Positions 46,101 through 55,661 are shown, counted from the first letter of the stretch. The stretch is DNA of 64,000 nucleotides from JBBIRG01 sp964410965 (GCA_964410965.1 CAYPIY010000012.1:1-64000); one strand, 5' to 3'. A program made the numbers and translations. Notes: a model not told the origin generated them from the sequence alone.

Positions 46101-47672
46101 ATGGACAACTCAGCACTGACCGCTCTCGGCATCGTAAACGTGAAGAACGTGTACCGCAATCTTCCGGTCAATGAGCTCGTGCAGACGGCCATTCTGCGCG
46201 GAGAAGGGCAGCTCGCGGCCAACGGCGCGCTCGTAACAAACACCGCCCCTTATTCAGGACGATCGCCCAATGATAAATATGTCGTTGAGGAAAACACTTC
46301 CAAAGATAAAATCTGGTGGGGCAACAACAAGAAAATATCTTCGGAGCAATTCGACCGTTTATACAACAAGGCGGTTGCCTATCTACAGAACCGCGATATT
46401 TTCGTGTTTGACGGGTTCGCCGGAGCCGATACGACCTTCCGCCTTCCCCTCCGCGTGGTGACTGAATATGCGTGGCATTCCCTGTTTGCCCAAACCCTGT
46501 TCGTCCGGCCCACGGATAGCGAACTGAAAAATCACCGGCCGGAATATACCGTGATCAACGTCAACGGACTCAGGGGAATTCCCGAACTAGACGGTCTCGG
46601 ATCGCAGGCTTTTGTAATTCTAAACTTTGAGAAGAAAATCGTCCTGATCGGCACGACCGGTTATGCCGGTGAAATCAAAAAATCGATTTTTACCGTTATG
46701 AATTATCTTCTTCCCCAGAAGAACGTATTCCCGATGCATTGCTCGGCAAATGCCGACGCGCAGGGCAATACGACCCTGTTCTTCGGTTTGTCCGGAACGG
46801 GAAAAACGACATTGTCCGCGGACCCTCTGCGCAGACTGATCGGCGATGACGAGCACGGATGGTCGGACAAGGGGGTGTTTAACTTTGAGGGCGGGTGTTA
46901 CGCGAAGACGATCAAACTTTCGAAGGAAGGGGAGCCGCAGATATGGAACGCCATCCGGTTCGGATCTGTGCTGGAAAACGTAGTGCTGAAAGCCGACGGT
47001 TCACCGGATTTCGACTCGGATGCGATCACCGAGAACACTCGTGCGACTTATCCGGTTGAATATATCGACAACTGCATCATCCCAGGCGTTGGCGGCCATC
47101 CCAACAATGTATGCTTTCTCGTGTGCGACGCCTTCGGAGTCATGCCTCCGATCAGCCGTCTTTCGCCGACGCAGGCGATGTATCATTTTATTTCAGGTTA
47201 CACGGCCAAAGTCGCCGGCACCGAAGCGGGACTGACCGAGCCCACTCCGACTTTTTCAACCTGTTTCGGAGCGCCGTTCCTGCCTCTGCATCCGACCGTG
47301 TACGCGGAGATGCTCAGGAACAAGATGAATCAGCACAAATCGACGGTGTGGCTCGTCAATACCGGCTGGACAGGCGGAGCATACGGCGTCGGCTCGCGCA
47401 TGACCATTAAGCATACGCGCGCAATACTGACCGCCGCGCTTTCCGGCCAGCTTGATAAGGTTTCGTACATCGACGATCCGATTTTCGGCGTTGCCGTACC
47501 GCAGGCCTGCCCCGACGTACCTGCAGACATCCTCATTCCGAAAAACGCGTGGAAAGACAAAGCCGCCTATGATCAGACTGCGAAAAAACTGGCCGGCCTG
47601 TTCGCAAAGAATTTCCAGAAATACGCCGACAAAGCATCGGAAGATGTCATTAAAGCAGGACCCAAAGGTTAA
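46101..47672 (+). CDS. pckA: Phosphoenolpyruvate carboxykinase (ATP)
   Basis: Converts oxaloacetate and ATP to phosphoenolpyruvate, CO2 and ADP; the entry step of gluconeogenesis. Recognised by APYSGRSPNDKYVVEE near the N-terminus, the substrate loop NYLLPQKNVFPMHCSANAD, the kinase P-loop GLSGTGKTTLSADP (about 229-242), the metal site IGDDEHGW, NTRATYPVEYI and the lid/adenine region NTGWTGGAYGVGSRM. The 523-aa length is typical of the ATP-dependent class. AGGAG precedes the ATG. It is embedded in the holB-metG operon with gaps of 33 and 19 bp. Confidence 0.97.
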   Translation: MDNSALTALGIVNVKNVYRNLPVNELVQTAILRGEGQLAANGALVTNTAPYSGRSPNDKYVVEENTSKDKIWWGNNKKISSEQFDRLYNKAVAYLQNRDIFVFDGFAGADTTFRLPLRVVTEYAWHSLFAQTLFVRPTDSELKNHRPEYTVINVNGLRGIPELDGLGSQAFVILNFEKKIVLIGTTGYAGEIKKSIFTVMNYLLPQKNVFPMHCSANADAQGNTTLFFGLSGTGKTTLSADPLRRLIGDDEHGWSDKGVFNFEGGCYAKTIKLSKEGEPQIWNAIRFGSVLENVVLKADGSPDFDSDAITENTRATYPVEYIDNCIIPGVGGHPNNVCFLVCDAFGVMPPISRLSPTQAMYHFISGYTAKVAGTEAGLTEPTPTFSTCFGAPFLPLHPTVYAEMLRNKMNQHKSTVWLVNTGWTGGAYGVGSRMTIKHTRAILTAALSGQLDKVSYIDDPIFGVAVPQACPDVPADILIPKNAWKDKAAYDQTAKKLAGLFAKNFQKYADKASEDVIKAGPKG

Positions 47673-47691
47673 TTAACTGCAAAGCGACACC

Positions 47692-48594
47692 ATGAAATTC
47701 ACATTACTCGGCACCCGCGGGTCAAGACCCATTCTGACCCCGGAACGCATACGGTACGGGGGAAATACGACGTCGTATAAAATATCCGTCGACGGGATGA
47801 ATCCCATTTTTGTTGACGGCGGCACCGGGATTTTCCGCGAGGGCGTACGCGCGATGAAAGCCGGTGAGCACCCTTATCGTGCCTGTTTCCTGATCACGCA
47901 TACCCACTGGGATCATATTCTCGCATTCCCGTTTTTCAGTCCGTTATACGACAAGGACACCAAAATCTGCATTATGGGACCCCGGTCAGAAAAATATGAC
48001 ATTGAAACCCTGTTTGAACACCAGCATGCCAAAGGTCTGATACCCATTCCATTTAAACAAATAAGGGATCAGATCACATTTCACGAATTGTATCCCGATC
48101 AGGATTTTTCCATCGAACAGGCCGCGGTTAAAACACTCATGCTGAACCACCAGGGCCTGACGCTGGGATACCGTATTACCGCCAACGGCAAGTCGGTCTG
48201 CATTATTACCGATAACGCACCGATCAAAAACAATCACCTAAGCGTGTTGATGAAAAACTGGAGTAAGGACAGGATTCGTGAATATGAACAGGAGTTTACC
48301 GATAAACTGATCCGGTTCGTCGCCGGCGCCGACCTGATGGTGCATGACTGCCATTTTACCATTGAGGGCATCATCGGCAAGGAAAACTGGGGACACGCTT
48401 ATCCCGAGATGGCCGCGGAACTCGCGCTCAAAGGCGAGGTCAAACAACTGATTATCGGTCATCACGCGCCGGAAGATAAAGATACCGACGTCGATCAAAA
48501 GGTGGAATCCGCCAGGAATTACCTGCGTCAAATCGGGTACCCGAACGAGGTTGAGATATTCGCGGTCCAGGAAGGAGTCGAGTTATGCCTGTAG
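47692..48594 (+). CDS. Metallo-beta-lactamase-fold hydrolase (1 of 2)
   Basis: A 300-aa MBL-fold protein, likely with two zinc ions. The signature is THTHWDHILA (about residues 69-78), with further ligands in MVHDCHF, GHAYPEMAAELAL and IIGHHAPED. The N-terminus LLGTRGSRPIL...RYGGNTTSY resembles the PhnP/RNase Z-type or cyclic-nucleotide phosphodiesterase branch. The substrate cannot be told. The next gene is a paralog and overlaps by 10 nt. Confidence 0.8.
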   Translation: MKFTLLGTRGSRPILTPERIRYGGNTTSYKISVDGMNPIFVDGGTGIFREGVRAMKAGEHPYRACFLITHTHWDHILAFPFFSPLYDKDTKICIMGPRSEKYDIETLFEHQHAKGLIPIPFKQIRDQITFHELYPDQDFSIEQAAVKTLMLNHQGLTLGYRITANGKSVCIITDNAPIKNNHLSVLMKNWSKDRIREYEQEFTDKLIRFVAGADLMVHDCHFTIEGIIGKENWGHAYPEMAAELALKGEVKQLIIGHHAPEDKDTDVDQKVESARNYLRQIGYPNEVEIFAVQEGVELCL

Positions 48595-49403
48595 AGCTGA
48601 TTTTTTACGGAACGCGGGCAAACATCAGCGCTCCGAACAGCGATATCCTGAAGTACGGCGCGCATACTCCATGTGCGCTTGTCCGCGACGGAGAACAGCA
48701 AATCATTCTCAGCGCCGGATTCGGCATTGGATTTTTATCGGATCACCTGAAGAAAAAAACAGGAGCGTTTCATATTCTCCTGAATCATTTTCACTGGGAC
48801 CATATCCAGGGTCTGAATTATTTCGCGCCGATACATTATCCGAACAACGAGGTGCATTTCTATTCGCCTTTTCCAAGCGAGCGCCTGAAAGAAATTATGG
48901 ATATTTATTTTGACGGATCCTACGGCCCTTTCAACGGATGGGAAGCGCTGAACTCCAGAATAACTTTCCATCACTTGCCGGAAACTCCGATCATGATAAA
49001 TGGTTTCGAAGTATCATGCCTGCAGGTTAAGCATTCGGACGAAGCGTTTGCTTTCAAAATCCGGAGTAACCATACCTCCATAATATATGCCACCGATTAT
49101 GAAGTCTGCGACAGTCCGGAGAATGACCAATTTATTGAGTGGGCGAAACAGTGTAATATTTTAATTCATGACGCGATGTATACCGCAGAGGAATATGAGC
49201 TGAAAAGAGGATGGGGACACAGTTCGTTTGAGTCGGCCTGCGAAAATGCGCAGAAAATCAGGCCTGAACGGTTAATCCTGGCTTACCATGAGCCGCTTCG
49301 TACGGATCAGGAACTGGATTCCATTGAATTCCGGCTGAAAAAGAAATATCATCCTATGCAGGTTGACTTCGCACGGCAGGAAATTATTTATACTCTTCAA
49401 TAA
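48585..49403 (+). CDS. Metallo-beta-lactamase-fold hydrolase (2 of 2)
   Basis: A 272-aa paralog of the preceding gene. Ligands: NHFHWDHIQG (about residues 67-76), LIHDAMYT, GWGHSSFESACENA and LAYHEP. The last His is kept in YHEP where the sister has GHHAP. The start MPVELIFYGTRANISAP parallels the sister's LLGTRGSRP. The 10-nt overlap suggests coupled translation and possibly a heterodimer. TAA is followed directly by the ribosome site for metG. Confidence 0.78.
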   Translation: MPVELIFYGTRANISAPNSDILKYGAHTPCALVRDGEQQIILSAGFGIGFLSDHLKKKTGAFHILLNHFHWDHIQGLNYFAPIHYPNNEVHFYSPFPSERLKEIMDIYFDGSYGPFNGWEALNSRITFHHLPETPIMINGFEVSCLQVKHSDEAFAFKIRSNHTSIIYATDYEVCDSPENDQFIEWAKQCNILIHDAMYTAEEYELKRGWGHSSFESACENAQKIRPERLILAYHEPLRTDQELDSIEFRLKKKYHPMQVDFARQEIIYTLQ

Positions 49404-49420
49404 CGACCGAGGTTACGGCT

Positions 49421-51523
49421 TTGACCCCATCACCATCAAAGAAAAGAATTTTAGTGACCAGCGCGCTTCCCTACGCGAACGGCCCAAGTCACATCGGACG
49501 CCTGACCGGCGCTTACCTTCCCGCCGACATTTACGTGCGGTATCAGCGTCTGATGAAACGCGATGTCGTTTACATCTGCGGCAGCGATGAACACGGCGTT
49601 CCCATCACCATACAGGCGGAAAAGGAAAAAGTCACCCCGCAGGCGCTTGTCGACCGTTATCACGCCATGATCCTCGAAGAATTTCTCAGCATGGGCATCA
49701 GTTTCGATCATTATTCGCGGACCTCCAGACCGATCCATCATGAAACGGCGAAAGAATTTTTTGCTGATCTGGTCAGCAAGAATATCCTGAAGAAAAAGCC
49801 CGAAATGCAGTGGTTTGACGAACAGGCGCAGATGTTTCTTTCTGACCGTTATGTGGAGGGAACCTGTCCGATCTGCCAGTACAACGAGGCACGGGGCGAT
49901 CAGTGCGAAAAATGCGGAACGTATCTGAACCAGATGCAGCTGATTCATCCGCGGAGCAAAGTCACCGGCGCGACGCCCGTTGCAAAAGAAACCACGCACT
50001 GGTATATGCCCCTCGGGGATTTCCAGGCAGGACTGGAGAAATGGATCGGGACGAAGACCCACTGGAAAGACAATGTTAAAAATTATTGCAAAGGATGGTT
50101 CACCCAGAAACTTGCCGACCGGGCCATCACACGGGATCTCGACTGGGGTGTGCCGTTGCCTGACTCTGACGCCGAACGAAATCCGATTGAAGGCACGAAA
50201 GGAAAAGTTTTATACGTATGGTTCGAAGCCGTTTTGGGTTATATTTCATCCACAAAAGAATGGGCTGAAAAAACGGGACAACCGGACCGGTGGAAAGATT
50301 ACTGGCAGTGCGACGATACGAAATTAGTTCATTTCATCGGCAAAGATAATATTGTTTTTCACGCACTGATGTTCCCCGCGATCCTGATGGCGTATAATCA
50401 GAAAAAAACCGGCGGACGATACGTTCTGGTATCAGAAATACCGGCGTGTGAGTTTTTAAATCTCGAGGGCGCGAAACTTTCCACCAGCCGCAACTACGCG
50501 GTGTGGGTCAAGGATTATCTGAAAGCATTTCCGCCGGATCCGCTGCGCTATACGCTGACGTCGATTCTGCCGGAAAACAAGGATACGGATTTTTCGTGGA
50601 AAGATTTTCAGGCTCGCAACAACAACGAGCTGGCGGACATTCTCGGCAATTTCCTGAACCGTACGCTGACGTTTGCCGTGAAAAATTTTGCCGGTAAGGT
50701 TCCCGATCACGGAACATTGCATGCCGATGATAAGGCGATGCTCGAGGAAATTGCGAAAGCCCACCGTGAAACAGGACAGTTGCTGGAAGAGTTCCATTTC
50801 AGGGACGCGTGCCGGCGGTTTATGGACCTGGCCAGGGCGGCCAATAAATATTTTAACGACAGCGAGCCGTGGAAGACGCTGAAGTCCGATCCGAAAAAAT
50901 GCGCGGCCACGATTTATGTCAGCCTTCAGGTCGTAAGGGCGCTGGCGATTTTGATGCATCCGTTCCTTCCGTTCAGTTCTGTGAAAGTATGGCGGATGCT
51001 CAGTCTTCACGGTACGCCCGACGACGTCTCGTGGGATGATATTGCCGGCAAGACTCTGCCTGCCGGACACGAATTAGGAAAACCTGAGATCATCTTTACC
51101 AAAATCGAGGATGACGCGATACAGAAACAAATCGATCATTTACAGACTATCATATCATCGGCGCCCGCTCCGAAACCTGCGGCGGAGCCCGTTCTGCCGG
51201 AATTCGCCACCATCGAAGATTTCATGAAACTCGACCTGCGAACCGCTGAAGTCATTCAGGCGGAACGCGTGGAGAAATCAAAAAAACTTCTGAAACTGAA
51301 AGTCAGCGTCGGCGGGGAACAGCGGCAGGTGATCGCGGGAATCGCCGAACATTACGCCCCTGAGGATATCACCGGAAAAACCGTCATCATGATCACGAAT
51401 CTCAAACCCGCGAAAATTTTCGGCATGGAATCGCAGGGCATGATACTCGCCGTGGAACATGACAAACAATTAAGCGTATTAACGCCTCATAAACCCATTC
51501 CGGCCGGGAGCCGGGTCAAATAA
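49421..51523 (+). CDS. metG: Methionyl-tRNA synthetase
   Basis: Charges tRNA-Met. Class I signatures are ALPYANGPSHIGRL (HIGH-type, residues 24-27) and KLSTS (KMSKS-type) in EGAKLSTSRNYAVW. A zinc knuckle of the CPIC...CEKC type (about 146-165) is present, as is a C-terminal tRNA-binding (EMAP II/Arc1p-like) domain from about residue 595 (FMKLDLRTAEVIQAERVEKS). The length of 700 aa fits the form with the C-terminal dimerisation domain. The start is TTG, with GAGG 8 nt upstream. The gap to the following kinase gene is 13 bp. Confidence 0.96.
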   Translation: MTPSPSKKRILVTSALPYANGPSHIGRLTGAYLPADIYVRYQRLMKRDVVYICGSDEHGVPITIQAEKEKVTPQALVDRYHAMILEEFLSMGISFDHYSRTSRPIHHETAKEFFADLVSKNILKKKPEMQWFDEQAQMFLSDRYVEGTCPICQYNEARGDQCEKCGTYLNQMQLIHPRSKVTGATPVAKETTHWYMPLGDFQAGLEKWIGTKTHWKDNVKNYCKGWFTQKLADRAITRDLDWGVPLPDSDAERNPIEGTKGKVLYVWFEAVLGYISSTKEWAEKTGQPDRWKDYWQCDDTKLVHFIGKDNIVFHALMFPAILMAYNQKKTGGRYVLVSEIPACEFLNLEGAKLSTSRNYAVWVKDYLKAFPPDPLRYTLTSILPENKDTDFSWKDFQARNNNELADILGNFLNRTLTFAVKNFAGKVPDHGTLHADDKAMLEEIAKAHRETGQLLEEFHFRDACRRFMDLARAANKYFNDSEPWKTLKSDPKKCAATIYVSLQVVRALAILMHPFLPFSSVKVWRMLSLHGTPDDVSWDDIAGKTLPAGHELGKPEIIFTKIEDDAIQKQIDHLQTIISSAPAPKPAAEPVLPEFATIEDFMKLDLRTAEVIQAERVEKSKKLLKLKVSVGGEQRQVIAGIAEHYAPEDITGKTVIMITNLKPAKIFGMESQGMILAVEHDKQLSVLTPHKPIPAGSRVK

Positions 51524-51536
51524 CCGGGAAACATGT

Positions 51537-52652
51537 ATGGCAACCTCCGTCATAAAAATACTGGTGGTCGAAGATGATTTTCAGAACCGCCAGCTGATTG
51601 CCGCATATCTGCGCGGACAGGAATTCGAGGTCATGCTCGCGAACAACGGCCATGAAGCGCTCGAAAAACTGAAAACATTCGAGCCCACCATCATCGTCAG
51701 CGACATTTCTATGCCGCACATGGACGGATTCGAACTGTACGACAAGGTCAAAGAAATTCCGCATCTTCATTCCGTGCCGTTCATTTTTCTCACCGCTCAC
51801 GTGGACGCAGACAAACGGCGTCGGGGCAAAGGCATGGGGTCAGACGACTATCTGACCAAACCCATCGAACAGGAAGACCTGATCGCGTCGATCAAAGGCT
51901 GCCTGAAGCGCGTCCAGGAAATCCAGTCCGCCACGGAAAAACAGCTGATCAACCAGGTCGATTCGCTGAAACGCGAGATCCTCACTGCCATTACGCATGA
52001 AGTCAATACTCCGCTGTTCATTATCAAATTGACGGCCAATCTTCTGCTGGACGATTCCATGAACTTCCAGCAGGGCGAGCTTCAGGAACTTCTGCAAAAA
52101 ATCAAAAAAAGCGGCGACCGTCTTGATTCGCTGCTGAAGGATTTTCTGCTTACCGTCCGTATTTCAAGCGGCGAGTCCAAAAAGGAATACGAGGATTCCA
52201 GGCAAACCGTAGAGCCCTATTTTGTGCTGGCGCACATGTTGCCCCGCCTTCAGAAAACCATCACGGCACAGGGACTGTCTTTCCAGACCGATCTTTCTCC
52301 CAATCTCCCTAAACTGAACCTTCATGTCGATCAGGTTGCCAACATCATTGACCGGCTCATCGACAATGCCATAAAATTCAACAAACCAAACGGGACGGTT
52401 TACCTCAGATCCCAGATCCGTTCCCATGAAATCGTGATCGAGGTCGCCGACACCGGCATCGGCATTCCGGGGGAGTATCTTGAAAAAATATTCGAGAAAT
52501 TTTTCCAGCTCAACCGCACGACAATCGAACAGCAGGGTACCGGGCTCGGGCTCACCATCGCCCGGGAACTGGCCCGCATCAATCAGGGCGATATTTTTGT
52601 TGAAAGCGAGGAAGGCGCCGGAAGCAAGTTCATGCTTGTGTTCCCGTTCTAG
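51537..52652 (+). CDS. Receiver-histidine kinase hybrid
   Basis: A 371-aa soluble protein with the receiver at the N-terminus (about 5-125, phospho-acceptor D56 in IVSDISMPHMDG) and the kinase behind it: HisKA with H154 in AITHEVNTPLFIIK, HATPase_c with IDNAIKFNKPNG, DTGIGIPGEYLEKIF and GTGLGLTIARE. There is no PAS or membrane segment, so the receiver itself must be the input. The partner kinase for D56 is not adjacent. It is last in the holB-metG operon, 13 bp after metG, and is followed by a strong terminator. Confidence 0.9.
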   Translation: MATSVIKILVVEDDFQNRQLIAAYLRGQEFEVMLANNGHEALEKLKTFEPTIIVSDISMPHMDGFELYDKVKEIPHLHSVPFIFLTAHVDADKRRRGKGMGSDDYLTKPIEQEDLIASIKGCLKRVQEIQSATEKQLINQVDSLKREILTAITHEVNTPLFIIKLTANLLLDDSMNFQQGELQELLQKIKKSGDRLDSLLKDFLLTVRISSGESKKEYEDSRQTVEPYFVLAHMLPRLQKTITAQGLSFQTDLSPNLPKLNLHVDQVANIIDRLIDNAIKFNKPNGTVYLRSQIRSHEIVIEVADTGIGIPGEYLEKIFEKFFQLNRTTIEQQGTGLGLTIARELARINQGDIFVESEEGAGSKFMLVFPF

Positions 52653-52734
52653 TTTCTTTTGACTATCCCGCATGCAGATGCGTTTTGCGCAGAATAAAGG
52701 GTCGTCGTTCCTATTGCTGTACCCTGAAAACAAT

Positions 52735-52764
52735 AAAAGGACTCCGCTTTCGCGGAATCCTTTT
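52735..52764. terminator. Bidirectional intrinsic terminator
   Basis: AAAAGGACTCCGC (52735-52747), loop TTTC, GCGGAATCCTTTT (52752-52764): a 13-bp stem with one mismatch, A-tract on one side and T-tract on the other. It lies between the convergent kinase gene and dnaA and can serve both. Confidence 0.85.
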
Positions 52765-52805
52765 ATCAATCTATAAGAAGGTGAAAGGAAAGGGACTATG
52801 TCGGA

Positions 52806-54272
52806 TCAGTAACCGGCCAGTTCGATCTTTCTTTTGATGGTTCCCACGTCGTCCTTGATTTTCGGGTTCTGGCTCATCCATTCCTCGACGAGCTTGCAGG
52901 CGTAGATGACGGTGGAGTGATCGCGCCCGCCGAAATGAAGTCCGATGGTTTTCAGGGAACTGCCGAGGATTTCCTTGGTCAGATACATGCAGATCTGCCG
53001 GGCTTCGGCGATTTCCTTTTTCCGTGTTTTGGCGCGAAGCAGGTCGTCGGGAATGTTAAAGTACTCGGCAACCGTTTTCTGTATGACTTCAATGGAAAGG
53101 TTTTTCTTTTTGATCGCGATCGTGTCTTTCAGAACCAGTTTGGCGACATCGAGTGTCAGTTCGGTGTTGGTGATGGAGGAGTAGGCGAGCAGTTTGATCA
53201 GGGAGCCTTCCAGTTCCCGGATGTTGGAGGTGATATTCATCGCGACAAACTCACATACGTCAGGCGAAAGGTACACGCCGTCCTCTTCGCTTCGTTTCTG
53301 GAGGATGGCGATACGGGTTTCCAGGTCGGGCGGTTGAATATCGGTGACCAGTCCCCATTGGAACCTTGAGATCAGGCGTTCCTCGACCTGCTTGAGCTCC
53401 TTGGGTGGCCGGTCGGAAGTCAGGACAATCTGTTTGCCCATCTGGTGAAGCGTGTTGAACGTGTGGAAAAATTCTTCCTGGGTTTTCCCTTTGTCGGCGA
53501 AAAACTGGATATCGTCCACCATGAGAAGGTCGAAATTGCGGTAGAGTTTGCTGAAGCCTTGCACCTTGTCATTGCGGATGGCGGCGACGAACTCGTTTGT
53601 AAAATTCTCGCTGGTAATATAACTGATCCGTTTTTCGGGATATTGCCTGCGCACGTAGTTACCGATCGCCTGCAGCAGGTGGGTTTTCCCGAGGCCCGCC
53701 CCTCCGTATATGACAAGCGGGTTGAACGAAGTTTTTCCGGGCTTTTCGGCCACAGCGATCGAGGCGGCCTTGGCGAACTTGTTTCCGTTACCTTCAATGA
53801 AGTTATCGAAGATGTAGCGGGGATTGAGATACGTTCCCGGTCTTTCGCTGGCCGCTGTTGTCACGGGGTTTTCTTCGTCATGCATTGCCGAAACGGCCGG
53901 TAAAACTGAGGCTGTCTGGTCGCTTTTTACCAAACCGTGGTCATCCCGGATGATATACTGAACCGTCCAGTCCTGGCTCAGAATTTCACTCAAAGATGAC
54001 TGGATCAGCTGATTATAACGGCTGTCGAGCCATTCCACGAAAAACTGGTTCGGAGTTGCGAGAATCAGTTTATTTCCGTCGACGGAAACAGGTTGTATCG
54101 GGTTGAACCAGGTACGGAATGATGCAACAGGAATCTGCGTCTTGATCAGTTCGCAGCACTGATTCCAGATAGTCATGGCTCGTGATGCGTTGTCGTCATT
54201 CAGGGTTCGTTTGTCGACAATAGAATTGTCATTCAGAATATCGGTGTAATTGATGACCCTGGCACTTTCCAT
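52806..54272 (-). CDS. dnaA: Chromosomal replication initiator DnaA
   Basis: Initiator ATPase that opens the replication origin. Domain I begins near MTIWNQCCELIKTQI; domain III has Walker A GGAGLGKTHLLQ (about residue 190) and Walker B LLMVDDIQFF; domain IV carries the DnaA-box signature GGRDHSTVIYACKLV. The ATG at 54272 has GAGGGA about 12 nt upstream; alternatives are a TTG at 54317 (+15 residues) and an ATG at 54176 (shorter, closest to the usual domain I start). No dnaN or recF follows; the gene is alone, with AT-rich DNA at its 5' side. Confidence 0.95.
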   Translation of the reverse strand: MESARVINYTDILNDNSIVDKRTLNDDNASRAMTIWNQCCELIKTQIPVASFRTWFNPIQPVSVDGNKLILATPNQFFVEWLDSRYNQLIQSSLSEILSQDWTVQYIIRDDHGLVKSDQTASVLPAVSAMHDEENPVTTAASERPGTYLNPRYIFDNFIEGNGNKFAKAASIAVAEKPGKTSFNPLVIYGGAGLGKTHLLQAIGNYVRRQYPEKRISYITSENFTNEFVAAIRNDKVQGFSKLYRNFDLLMVDDIQFFADKGKTQEEFFHTFNTLHQMGKQIVLTSDRPPKELKQVEERLISRFQWGLVTDIQPPDLETRIAILQKRSEEDGVYLSPDVCEFVAMNITSNIRELEGSLIKLLAYSSITNTELTLDVAKLVLKDTIAIKKKNLSIEVIQKTVAEYFNIPDDLLRAKTRKKEIAEARQICMYLTKEILGSSLKTIGLHFGGRDHSTVIYACKLVEEWMSQNPKIKDDVGTIKRKIELAGY

Positions 54273-54317
54273 GTTTTGACGCAGTCCCTCTTGAATATTG
54301 TCAATAATAAAAGTCAA

Positions 54318-54790
54318 AATTTTCAGTTCATCAAAAAGTTATTAACAAATTATTTACAAAAAACGCCCATTCTTAATCAGTTAAAAATCTATATAAATGT
54401 CTAAAACCAGCATGTTTTTGTATTTTTTATCTTACTGTTAATTATGGTATTATGCTTAAATGTTTGTTTTTTGAGTTTAAATTTGTAAGTGTTGGTAATT
54501 ATTAGAGTAATGATTTGTTATTATTTTTTAACAATTTATTAACACATTTCAAATAGCGAAATACTAAAACCAATTTAGGAATCAGACAGTGAATGTCAAG
54601 AACTTTATTGTTTGAAGAAAAATCATTAAAATAATTTGTTAATTAACATAACCTTATTTAATAAAGTATTTTTCAAGCCTATAAAAATCAGACGACAGAG
54701 TTGTATGTGAAAATAATAACTATATGTTTATATTGCTATTGTGCTTTAAGTTAGACATACAAATGATTGAATATTTAGCTAAAAACCTGG
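54318..54790. other. AT-rich dnaA upstream region; possible replication origin
   Basis: No gene in 473 bp of very AT-rich DNA. Three 9-mers of the form TTATTWACA occur in the same orientation: TTATTAACA at 54339-54347 and 54536-54544, TTATTTACA at 54350-54358. Each differs from the DnaA-box consensus TTATNCACA at one position. Location beside dnaA and base composition fit an origin, but perfect boxes are absent, so this is tentative. Confidence 0.4.
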
Positions 54791-55192
54791 TTATGGAAGA
54801 AAGAATTTTTTCTCTTCCTCAGGTATGATCCTGCAGATTTCTTTCCTGCCAAACCATGAATATCGACGCGCCGCTACTGAATCATAAATAAAATCACGAA
54901 AAAACCCCGGGACAATATAAAAAATAACGCCCAGATAAAAAGGTCCGCCAATTTTTTTGGCGACCTGTAGCGCCGCTGTGGATTTAAAATATTTTTTTCC
55001 GTTTGCGTAGAGAATAAATGAAGATATGTCTTCAGCAAACTCTTTTTCCAGGATCTTTCCCGCCGTTTCTCCCTGTAAAGGCGCGAAAAGGAACTGCCTC
55101 CTTTTATCATGCCGCAGTATAAAATCAACGGAACGGTTGCACAGGCCGCAAACGCCGTCATAAAAAATAATCGGTTGATTCCATTTGTTCAT
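54791..55192 (-). CDS. DCC-family thiol protein (DUF393)
   Basis: A 133-aa small protein of the DCC (DUF393) family, described as predicted thiol-disulfide oxidoreductases. The motif D12-x2-C15-x2-C18 in FYDGVCGLCNRS is present, as is the RQFLFAPLQGETA stretch and the C-terminal YSWFGRKEICRIIPE. It starts 10 bp after the SRPBCC gene on the same strand, so the two are co-transcribed. Confidence 0.85.
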   Translation of the reverse strand: MNKWNQPIIFYDGVCGLCNRSVDFILRHDKRRQFLFAPLQGETAGKILEKEFAEDISSFILYANGKKYFKSTAALQVAKKIGGPFYLGVIFYIVPGFFRDFIYDSVAARRYSWFGRKEICRIIPEEEKKFFLP

Positions 55193-55202
55193 ACTGTTGT
55201 TC

Positions 55203-55661
55203 TCATGTTGGTTGAGGGAACAAACGGTCGATAGCTTGGCGGCGGAAACTGAAAACCCGTTCGAGTTTTCCGCGAATCCATAAGTTGTTCACGATCCGGC
55301 CGATTACGCCGAAACCGACGCTGTAATTCACCGTATCGATCATGCGGACCGTGTTTCCCTCCGGAATGAATCGATGTTCGTGATACCAGAACTTATAAGG
55401 CCCGAAACGCTGCTCGTCGACGAAATACCGTTCATGTTCGACATGTCTGATCTCCGTGATCCACTCGCTCCAGATCAGCCGGGCGATTCTGATTTTATAA
55501 CGGATTAATTGTCCGGTATACATATCTCCTGACAAACCGGTAAGAATGATAAAACGCATATCTGGCGGCGTGATTTTGTTAAGATTTTCCGGTTTTGAAA
55601 AAAAATCCCATACACGGCTGATGGGCGCTTGGATGATTTGTTCGCATTTTAATATTTGCAT
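55203..55661 (-). CDS. SRPBCC-family (START-like) protein
   Basis: A 152-aa protein of the Bet v1/START-like fold: MQILKCEQIIQAPISRVWDF, PENLNKITPPDMRF, RFGPYKFWYHEHRF and DTVNYSVGFGVIG. Such proteins bind hydrophobic ligands; this branch is often next to lipid or oxidoreductase genes. The start at 55661 has GGAGT upstream; the longer frame to 55766 lacks similarity. Confidence 0.8.
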   Translation of the reverse strand: MQILKCEQIIQAPISRVWDFFSKPENLNKITPPDMRFIILTGLSGDMYTGQLIRYKIRIARLIWSEWITEIRHVEHERYFVDEQRFGPYKFWYHEHRFIPEGNTVRMIDTVNYSVGFGVIGRIVNNLWIRGKLERVFSFRRQAIDRLFPQPT

